Shown here: positions 55,092 through 64,000 of the stretch, piece after piece | Layout: each line of letters opens with the position of its first letter | How positions within the stretch are numbered: position 1 is the first letter of the stretch | From: Ianthella basta | Taxonomy: Eukaryota > Porifera > Demospongiae > Verongiida > Ianthellidae | Length of the DNA: 64,000 bases | Reading direction: 5' to 3' | Assembly (NCBI GenBank): GCA_964019415.1 | Contig: OZ025889.1 | Span: 3,853,399 to 3,917,398, forward strand | Notes under the pieces: generated by a model | What the model was told of the DNA's origin: nothing | The model's input: only the letters and a program-made list of their open reading frames with translations | The model's database searches: none | Translations under genes and position numbers: made by a program

Positions 55092-55668
55092 ACATACATA
55101 CAAGTGCACACATTCAAACAGCATTATATGAGCTACATACAAGCATCAAGGAGGAACACAAAGAGGGGAGCTACACTGACAACCAACCAACCAATCTAGC
55201 ATGAACCATTGTTCAGTATGCTACACCAATGAATGACATGCACACACATTCCCCCATTGTTGTTCACATGAATGCAGTGTATACCAAGTATGTTATAAAC
55301 AGGTAATACACAAGTAAAGATGTACGTAGCTGATTTCTTGGTGTAAACTGAAATTGCATAGGTTGCTGTAGCTATATGGAAATGTTTCCTAAACTGTGAA
55401 CTGAATGCACATTTGAGTGCTTCCTATAACATTATAGTTGAAGGCAGTTGAAGAAATAGCTCAGTTTGTTGTTGAAGAAACATATTACGTGAGAGTCAAC
55501 AGTTTTGTTTACCAGTGCAGGTGAGCACACGTTTCTCATTCAATTTACTAGACGTATGTTTCCACACTCAAAACACACAGGTCCACAATGCATGTACACA
55601 ATTCTTATACAGTTTATACTTTTCTTATGTTAATGTGTTTATACTTTTATACTTTACTTATACTTACA

Positions 55669-56290
55669 GTTCATTGACTTTACAAAAGCTTATGACAAGG
55701 TGGACAGAGGGAAGCTGTGGGGAGGTTTGGAACAGCTGGGCATAAATGATAGGTTTCTAAGGTTTCTGAAGGCTCTGTACCGAGATAGCTCATGTAGGAT
55801 GAGGGTGAATGACAAGTTAAGGGAAGAATTTGTTATTAGCACAGGATTGAGGCAGGCTGTGTTCTTTTGCCTTAGCTATTTTCCTTGTACATTAATGGTG
55901 TAGTGACAAGGTTACACGAAGGGAAGTGTGGTGTACCATGTGGCAGTGATATGGTCCCAGGTCTGCTTTTGCTGATGACACTTCTTTGGTTGCATCTGAC
56001 AGAGAAGGGTTGAAGAGGAGCTTGGATGTTTTGGTTGGGTGAAGATCAATGCGGGAAAGTTGGGCATAATGTATATGAGGAAGAAGGGCTGTGGAGAGAT
56101 CTGAGATGGAGTATCTGGTGAATGGAGAAGTGATCCCTATGGTGTCTAGCTATAAGTATCTAGGGTGTGTTGTGGACGAACACTTGAAGCTCAAGGAGAT
56201 GGTGGAGGAGAGAGCTGCTGCTGGGAGGAGGGCACTATATAGGTGCTTGGATGAACAGGTGTAAGACAGAAGTTGGTGATGTTGGTGTAG
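55669..56290 (+). mobile_element. LINE reverse transcriptase remnant, copy 3
   Basis: It encodes FIDFTKAYDKVDRGKLWGG and MRVNDKLREEFVISTGLRQ, then a frameshift. SSYKYLGCVVDEHLKLKE follows in another frame. The 19-G run of copies 1 and 2 is absent. Both boundaries are shared with copy 1. Confidence 0.8.
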
Positions 56291-56353
56291 GTACGTTGCA
56301 CATCAACCTACATTCATGCCTTCAGTTGGATCAAATACCTTTCTCCGTATTAG

Positions 56354-56546
56354 GAACCCAGACTACCACTTTTGGCCAACATTTGAACGCATACTGCAGG
56401 ACCTGATGACAGACGAGCTATTCATCTTTCAGATGGACATGAGTGAGGATAGCTCTGATCGCTGCTGTCAACTTGGAGAGCCGTTGAAGTGTGGCAGGGA
56501 ATTGTACACAGATCTTCAAAGCAGATACACTGGAGCAATTGACTGA
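56354..56546 (+). pseudogene. Second orphan terminal exon, NPDYHF type
   Basis: This duplicate of 54550-54742 follows the LINE remnant: NPDYHFWPTFERILQDLM to TGA at 56544-56546. It is open, but has no VVEV partner directly upstream. The Trp for Arg in the RPTF motif is shared with 22077-22269. Confidence 0.7.
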
Positions 56547-56635
56547 TGGGTTGTATAATCCTGTAATTAAAATTCACTGCTTGAACTGACACCTTCTTGA
56601 TCATTAATTTTCTTTCCTGTCCAACGTATTCATTT

Positions 56636-56980
56636 GTAGCGTAGCGTACGCGTTACGTAACGTTTGAGCACCTTGGGCCTTGGACCTTTGGCCAAAGTGA
56701 GTTTAATATAGTTTCGAATCCCCTGTAACAGCTTTTAGCTACGATTGTGAAGCGGACTTACGTATAGTAGCTAGTACCATCACTATAAATCTAGTCTGCC
56801 CATCCCCAGTTGCGTAAGGTTCTAACCTCGTAGGTCATAGAATTTCCTGTGCGCTGGGCGGAAGCTGTCTAAATGTTGACAAAGTAGTGGATGATGGACG
56901 TGCACGGATCACAACCTTCCTGATCACGATTTACTTTTACAACGGAATTTTGCGACTGATTTACTCCACAAGATTGATCT
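56636..56980 (+). promoter_or_regulatory. Upstream region of gene F with tandemly duplicated 5' segment
   Basis: It contains the GCGTACGCGTTACGTAACGT element (TTACGTAA at 56653-56660). Next comes a copy of the exon 1/intron 1 junction (GGCCAAAGTGAGTTTAATAT near 56691), then GGTCATAGAATTTCCT and GGGCGGAAGC (56833-56870). The same junction occurs again at the real exon 1 end (57041). A segment of about 340 bp has therefore been duplicated in tandem, splitting the promoter module. Confidence 0.55.
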
Positions 56981-59900
56981 ATGTCTCTCTGTCGTTTGGT
57001 TGCTGTTTTGTGCTTGACAGTCTCAGTATCAAAGGGCCAAAGTGAGTTTAATATAGTTTCGAATCCACTGTAACAGCTTTTAGCTACGATTGTGAAGCGG
57101 ACTTACGTATAGTAGCTAGTACCATCATTGTAAATCTAGTCTGCCCATCCCCAGTTGCGTAAGGTTCTAACCAGGCCCCTGTGTATTACACACGATCGGC
57201 AATGTACTATACTACTATAGTAGGCGGCGCTCACTGCGTGCAGATATAATGACCTCATTGTTGATGTGTATTCACTTGCCCTGTAGGTGACTGCCTTGGA
57301 CCTGGTTTCACTACAACAATTCCAGTCCCAGGTGAACGGTCCAACTATTCCACTACCGTACTCGGCCCGGGAGGTGGCGCTATTTACACAGCACTCAGAT
57401 TTACCTGTACGGGAACTTTAGAGTCCTTGACATTTCCATTGGAAGTTAGAGGCAGCGACAATTTGTATTGGGATCAATACCTGAACGTTTGGCTTTCCAT
57501 TCGGAGATTCAATGGTACAGGGTACCACCAAGTTAGACAATTCGAGATCTTGAGAGGGCCGTTCTGCGTTAACTTTGGTAACTTCGGATGTTTTCACACT
57601 TTGCAGTCAAATGAAGTTCTTCCGTACCTTGGTGAAATATCCACACAGACAGAAGTCCTGGCAAATGACATGATTGGCTTTCAATTGGCAGATCTAAGGC
57701 GAACTCGAGCTAACAACGTTAACATATATCGCCACTTGCCCCTCTTGTACAAACCCGGCCCCGCTCCTGGTACCTTCATACCCATTGTCAGTGCCAAAGT
57801 TACTGCTTCCAGTACTACAAGTGAGGAATGCAAGCCAAACTAAATTCTATTCGGTGGCATGTAGAATAAAGTGCACATGCATTGGAATATTGAATGTAGA
57901 CTACAGCATGCATTCCTAAATTCATTCATAATTTTCATGCTGCATGAAAATTATTGTTATAATATAATTATGAATGCATTCTGTAGTGGAATCCGTCTCT
58001 CATAATATTATTATAGCACAATGGAGTGTAGTAAGAGAGGATGCTTTACTGCAATTATACCATGTGTATGCGAGTCATGATCATTTGTACCATGAAGTCT
58101 GTGAATTAATGGCGTAATGTTATATATCTGTGTCATGTATAGACATCATCCCTCATCCTACAAGCACTGCCAGTACCAGACTTTGTGACTGTGGTACCAG
58201 CACACAGCTGCTGTACTGACAAAACAGTGCCTTACAGCAACAGTCTCAGTTAGTGAGCAAAATGAAACATGTGCGACTTCCTTACATCTGTGTATAGCAA
58301 TCCTATGGGATAGTAGTGCATTATTGGAGCATTATAAGTAATCATCTAATGGATTATGTGGTATAATTACTACGCTCAAAACGGTAGTGCACGTTGATTC
58401 AGACAGCCATTGCTGGTTTCTCTGGGACGAAAGGGGTTAAAGTGGTGGTTTGAAATCACTGCTTGTCCCCGAGAAACCACCACTGGTTGCCCAAAACCAC
58501 CACTGTGTTTACAGTGTACTATATAATTATAATCACGTAAGCATATGCACAGGCCCCAATTGCTGCTGGTACGCATGTGCTTTCCTTCATACTAGATGTT
58601 GAAATGAGCACTGCAAATAGCTTAAGCACTCCACTGCCAAACTGCAATTTCTTTACAGTTGTATCCACTCTTCAAAATTGTATGTTTAGTACTGGCCCAG
58701 ACAAGTCAACAACTGAATGGGGATAATTCAGTGGTGACAGCTCTGGGAGCACTTTTAGCCCTATCCCTCCTTCTCCTCCTGGTCCTGATTGTCGTGGTTG
58801 TGGTCCAGTGTGTGATATTGAAGAGGAACAGAAATGGCAGTGAGTGTACATGGCATATAGTGCGGTATACATGAGTTGGGAAGAAAGAGTTGGTGGAAGG
58901 GGATGGAGTGCACTCTTACTGATTAGTCATTATCATTCTTCCAGAATTACCCCTACAAGAGAATGTGTACTACAATGGAAACACCTACTACCCATCTGGT
59001 GCTGGTGGTGTAACAACATCAAGTATGTCTCTACTAGTTGCCAATGAGGCTGAACAGGCTGTGACCATGCTACCCTCAAGGACAGCACCTGGTTCTCAGT
59101 CTAGCAATAACAGGATACAGCAGGTTAGGGGAATGTGGATGACATGCATCTCAATGCCATTGAGTGGTGTCATGACACTATGCTTTACAACTTTCCCTGT
59201 TCCAGACTTATGCCAGCCATGAAGTAGGGGGACAGTATGACTACTGCTATGTGCCCAACTCAGTGAGTCCCCACATTCCACAGCACAGCCTTTCAACCAT
59301 TGCACAATACAGGTACTGGTAATTGCGTCCACAGACTCAGAGGCAGGACCCTAATGCCATATATGGAACTGTGGGTAGGAACAGCATCTATGCTACACTA
59401 GATGGTGATGGGGAGTATGAAATAGTAAGCTAGAAGTTCATAGTAGCTCAGTTCCAAGATTATGCAAGTGCATAATTATTTTCCATGTAGGGGAAAGAGG
59501 CAACTTACTGGCCTCCTGCTCAAACAACAGCAGGCATCTTTGACCAGATGTCTAAAGGCAAGTTCCTTGAGATCCCTCTCTCTTCAGTGAAGAAACATGC
59601 TATGCTTGGTGAGGGTGAGTTTGGTGAGGTGTTCAAGGGAGAGTGGACCTCCCCAACAAAGACACTGACAGTGGCTCTGAAGTCACTCAAGTCTTCAGCC
59701 TCAGATGAGGAGAGGTTGAAGCTCCTCCAAGAGGCAGCCATCATGGGACAGTTCAGTCACCCCCACATTGTCAGACTCTATGGAGTGGTCACACTGTTGG
59801 AACCGGTATGACATAGCATGCAATGCATGTCATCATCTGCTACTGTCTGATGTAGGGCTGATAGGCTTAACTTGAAGGAACTACATTCCAACAATATTTA

Positions 59901-62677
59901 ATTATCTTGTTATTACACCTATAGGTCATCATAGTGATGGAGCTTCTAGAAGGAAGTGATCTCAGTAGTCATCTCCACAAGTTAAGGAAGACGAGGTAAC
60001 TGGAGTTGATGGAAGTGCTAATATACTCAATATCACCACGCTGATGTGACAGAGGCACTGCAAATTCACCATGCATGTATGTATTGTTAGATCTGAAGTC
60101 AAACAACTGCCAAGACAGTTATTGAAGTTCTGTCGGGAGATAGCTGATGCTATGGAGTACCTCTCCAAGAAGGGTTTCATCCACAGAGACCTTGCTGCAA
60201 GGAACATACTGCTGACAGCAGATATGAAGTGCAAGGTGTGTATGTATATGTGATACATAAGCTGTGAATTGGGAAAATGAAACCTGAAACTGAACGTGCG
60301 GCATTGTTAGCTTGTCCATTGTGCTGCTCCTGTCAACAACAACTTTCAACAGCACACATCCATTCTGTGTGAACTGGAGTTGGTCTGTCTGATGAAAGTG
60401 CTGATGCATATGTGTTGTCTGTGTATTGAATTACTCTCACACTATACAACTACTAACTATACAATCAGGCTATAAATACATAGCACCATGAGAATTGCTA
60501 TGACTTTTATCTAGAAAACGTAACTACTGTCCTTGCTCTACAGCTTGCCGACTTTGGCATGTCCCATGACATGGATGAAGACTACTACTACAAACCCAAA
60601 GGAGGTAGGATTCCTGTCAAGTGGACAGCCCCTGAGGCCATTTTGTACAGGAGGTACACCACAAAGAGTGATGTGTGGAGCTATGGGATGGTGATGTATG
60701 AGATATGGTCACTGGGACACAAGCCATTTGAGGAGTTCAGCATTCAAGAGGTGAGGAGCATGATGTTTAGTTTTGTACTGAAAGTGAATAAAGCTTTGTA
60801 TAGTCTGAAATATACAGTGTACTGTTGTGCAGTGTATTCGTATGCAGAGATGTGCTTGCAAATATACAATCATGTATCACTTGTAAACGAGAGAGGAGCG
60901 TGATGTTTACTTTTGTATGGAAAGTTAAAGAACTTGTGTATCATAACCCTCCAAGTGTATTATTTTGTATACACTGTTCAAAATATGATATGACCATTGC
61001 ACTATTTGTGCAGTTCACTGTGCCTTAAGGTAGTTTGTGTCACCTACAACAACCCTACCAGGTGGTATGCATATGCAAATCTTCAAACTAGTACACCCTA
61101 TATATCATGTGTGAACAGTACTGTGAAGTGCACGTGGTTAGTTTCTCAATGCATAACACTAGTTTCACTGCATGCACGTTGTGTACACCTATAGGTCATT
61201 CAAGCTTTCAACACTGCCTACTGCCAACCTCCCCCACCTGGGTGTCCAAGGGGAGTGTATGCCATCATGGTCCGGTGCTGGTGAGTGTATGCATGCATTA
61301 ATCCAGCAATTCAACAGCGTCAAGCATGAAGCATGTAATCATCATTAACATCCTTGGGGCAAGAGCAGGATTAAGTGTATGCACTTCATCCCTTCACTAC
61401 TACGTATCAATTATAGCTTGCCATTATTATAATGTTATGGCTACATTACATGTGTGAGTGAACCCGCATAAATGACGTATTATGTCATAATGCTGGCCTC
61501 TGTGTAGCTCATGCACTCTGCCATACAAGTTAGAAACCCAGAGCACTACAGCTGTACGTAGAATCCCAAAGGTAATGAAGCTTCTGTGTAGAGCCTGGAT
61601 GGTGATGCCTGCATTAGTAGGTTTCAGCTGTTGAATAGTACAAATACATATACAGTAGTTTAGTGTAGCAGTAATACATGATTGTAGTTTGTTCTGATTG
61701 TCAACCCCGAACTCCTCAAGGTGCTCAAAGCATACAAGGAGTAGTAATGGTCGGCTTGCACTAATTAGACAACTGTTACACTGGACCACACCTGACAACA
61801 AATGTATTTAGCAGCCACACGTGTACATAATGTCATAATGGCACGTGAATTTACTGTACTTTAATTAATTAATGAGAAGATATGCATTATGCTTATTATA
61901 GTTCTAGTTTGATTGGCCAAATACCTTGACTTCCCCAGATGAAGACAGGAGAACCACTCTAAGTCAATTGGACTAACTGGGAAAGCTCTAAGTGTTTATG
62001 ATTTATTAAAGTTGATGAAACCAGATGTAACTCTACATGGCTTGCATTTTAAATACCAATACACTGAAATGATTTTGCAACACATTGTTCAGAGTCACCT
62101 GCCAAATCCACTCACTAGTAATTCCACCTAGTAAACATGCACACAATGGTCCATGTGTATATATGTTATGCGCAAACCTATATATAGTGCACAGCTGCAT
62201 TCAAAGTATCTTGTCACCATTGTGTACAATTATTTATTCTTATAACTTCACATCTATTCCACAATACAGATACTGATTATCCAACCTCTCCACTCTGATC
62301 CTCTTAACTCTTAGACTATGATCTACTTGCATTCTTGTTCTTTCTCCTACATGATGTATTGGACTTCTTTCCCTCTCATCTCCTTGCCCATATGCATATA
62401 TATCCTCTCCTCATTAACCTATTCCCCTCTATACCCCACTTCCTCCCTATGTCTTACCTATCTCTTTCTTCCTCTTACTCCCCTCACTAGGCACCCCGAT
62501 TACCACTCTCGTATCAGTTTCACTGAAGTGTTGCAGTCCCTCAACTATGACCAGAGGTCCCTACTGCAGATGGACCCAAGTGACAAGACAGGAACACCTC
62601 TCTCCCTCACACTTGGAGCACCACTGGAACATGGACAAGACCTGCACAAGGACCTGCAGAACACGTACAAGAAGTGA
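56981..62677 (+). CDS. Gene F: receptor tyrosine kinase, class II ectodomain, damaged stalk
   Basis: Exons: 56981-57041, 57287-57820 (ectodomain), 58690-58839 (membrane span), 58945-59123, 59206-59262, 59335-59424, 59491-59805, 59925-59995, 60091-60235, 60544-60750, 61195-61280, 62491-62677. Joined, these stay open for 693 residues with all kinase landmarks ([36 protein letters not shown]). The stalk exon 58143-58252 has a 2-bp CA insertion that shifts the frame to a stop. The next micro-exon relic (58553-58568) is 16 nt and the third stalk exon has no donor. Because ectodomain and membrane exons are both phase 1, skipping all three stalk exons keeps the frame. The ectodomain resembles C and E while the rest matches B. 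Confidence 0.72.
57928..57954. repeat. AT-rich perfect hairpin in gene F intron 2
   Basis: Arms ATAATTTTCATG and CATGAAAATTAT surround a 3-base loop. It is absent from the corresponding introns of C and E. Confidence 0.7.
58407..58486. repeat. Foldback insertion in the stalk intron of gene F
   Basis: Homologue of 12559-12638 in gene B, with arms at 58407-58428 and 58465-58486. Confidence 0.65.
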
Positions 62678-63694
62678 TTGTCACTATATGAAAAGACTGA
62701 ATAATTGTGGACTTAATTTCTGTATTCTTACACATGAATATGCATCTTCAATTCAAGTTAGCAACTTGAAACAATGATGTTCTTTGTGTGAACTGTACTC
62801 TTAGCTAACTATAAAATTATCATTGGCGCAGCGTGCATTTTGTTTCTGGAGTTTATACAGATTACATTGGTAATTACATTAGTAATAATGCCTGTAGCAG
62901 AGCAATCAATGACTTGATAAAGGCTCATAGCTGCGATGTTCAATGGATCATGAAAATGATGAGCAGTACTGCAGCTTTAATAAACGATGGGGAGCAGGAC
63001 TGCTTACTGTAAGCAGTTGACAAAGACCTCTGGGTCAAAATGTCCTGCTCCCCATCATTTATTAAAGCTGCAGTACGGCTCATCACTTACATGCTCATCT
63101 TGCACGTAGGCAGACTTTGCAGTGATTTGAGAGGAATTATATCAAAATGACAGACAATTGATCATGAACGTTTGACTAAGAATGAAATGTTGTACAAAAA
63201 TGACAACAATCCAATAATTCAGTCAACTAGTCCGGTCTCCGGCAAATACAGGCACCCTGATTGTACTTCACTGCCAAGGGTGGACATCAGCATTATCAGC
63301 ATACTATGTAGTACATAGTATTAGAGGGTGAGTCAACTCCATGAGAGACAGCTGCTGTACGAATACCTCCAGGACAATTCCTTCCAATGGGACCACAGGT
63401 TCGCCATCAAACGTTCAGAGGCCCAGGGACACTGCACTATGGCATAGAGCGTTGCAAGGAATATGGGATGGGGAACGGGTGAACGAGGCCAAATTTAGAG
63501 CTGCCGAAGGCAGGATTTGCAGCTAGTCATACATAATTCTCTCACACCTTCCTCTGCAATGCTCACTGACACATCAATGACCTACCTGCACACTATGACC
63601 TATATATTCAACTGAAATAATGGATCACATGCACTGCTTTGTATTGTGCTTATTATTATACTGTCATACATAGAATGCTCATCATTAATTCGAG
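62678..63694. repeat. Segmental-duplication block downstream of gene F
   Basis: It matches the beginning of the other blocks to about 63090, including a long-arm hairpin. It then skips directly (no CA repeat, no 17.2-18.0 kb equivalent) to the part matching 2095-2690 and 18055-18640. No intact gene is found in it. Confidence 0.7.
62954..63088. repeat. Long-arm hairpin element, copy 3
   Basis: Arms at 62954-63000 and 63042-63088. The spacer keeps the ACTGCTTAC-T-GTAAGCAGT palindrome, but GGGTCGAAAC is altered to GGGTCAAAAT. Confidence 0.8.
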
Positions 63695-63910
63695 ATGATA
63701 CAGTCGTAACTCAGGCTCCTGGAAGTGGTACAGACAGCAGCACTTTGCTGAGTAAGGACAGGATGCTTGTGTATGTGTGTGCGAAAGGGAAACAATAATA
63801 TTGATGAATTATACTATAATTATGCATAGCTTAAAATTAATGCTCCTTTCAATGGAACTGATCATGGGTTTCATTTAATTTCCTTCATGTCACAGGCAGT
63901 ATCATTGCAG
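63695..63910 (+). pseudogene. Kinase-less receptor fragment, cut by a repeat junction
   Basis: Stalk exon 63695-63751 is intact (S-G-T-D-S-S-T-L-L type, donor GTAAGG). The membrane-span exon starts at 63896 after ACAG but is cut after 15 bases at 63910, where unrelated sequence begins. It is the third place in the window where kinase-less tail exons follow an RTK block. Confidence 0.7.
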
Positions 63911-64000
63911 GCGAATACATAGTTTGTGGGCAATACGTAGCAGATTATTCAACAACTGAATGCAGGACGTTTCGGCCCAAAGGCCTTTGTCAGCTGCGTA
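63911..64000 (-). repeat. Repeat sharing the GAAACGTCCTGC core of the hairpin elements
   Basis: On the minus strand it reads CTGACAAAGGCC, TTTG, GGCCGAAACGTCCTGC. This resembles the spacer and right arm of the long-arm hairpins (GTTGACAAAGACCC, CT, GGGTCGAAACGTCCTGC). It runs off the window edge. Confidence 0.5.

Overview
Eukaryotic (animal) genomic DNA. All genes are split into short exons with GT-AG introns. The proteins are receptor tyrosine kinases (RTKs) with signal peptide, ectodomain, one membrane span and an [11 protein letters not shown] tyrosine kinase. The DNA is AT-rich, with long CA/TG microsatellites and LINE remnants. A compact tandem RTK expansion with 60-1000 bp introns suggests a demosponge, perhaps an Amphimedon-like genome; this is inference from gene style, not a database match.

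The window is a tandem array, all on the + strand. Letters are mine. Gene A: only the last exon (745-931). K: a complete kinase-less receptor (6166-8286). B: RTK 11089-16841. C: RTK 22551-31993, with a minus-strand LINE in its last intron. D: RTK 35271-41547, with a lost splice donor before the kinase. E: RTK 47475-53397, the cleanest copy. F: RTK 56981-62677, with a damaged stalk exon. Each RTK reads: signal exon, one large ectodomain exon, small stalk exons, transmembrane exon, three juxtamembrane exons, six kinase/C-tail exons. The exons from ectodomain to transmembrane segment all begin and end in phase 1, so they can be skipped or shuffled without loss of frame.

Between genes lie segmental-duplication blocks (932-4560, 8.3-10.6 kb, 16.8-22.3 kb, 41.5-47.2 kb, 53.4-56.6 kb, 62.7-64.0 kb). 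They carry relics of earlier array members: truncated last exons, orphan kinase C-lobe exons with a different C-tail, orphan kinase-less tail exons, relic promoters, a dead plus-strand LINE reverse transcriptase, hairpin elements and CA repeats.

There are two related ectodomain classes. Class I is on K and D, class II on B, C, E and F. Both have four cysteines and an F-x-C-x-G-x-L core. Kinase halves are nearly identical between copies, while class II ectodomains differ mainly in two length-variable loops. A kinase-less receptor sharing the ectodomain of a neighbouring RTK, plus diversified ectodomains on a homogenised signalling half, is the most interesting feature: it looks like a diversifying cell-surface recognition family. 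Its ligand and biological role cannot be read from the sequence.
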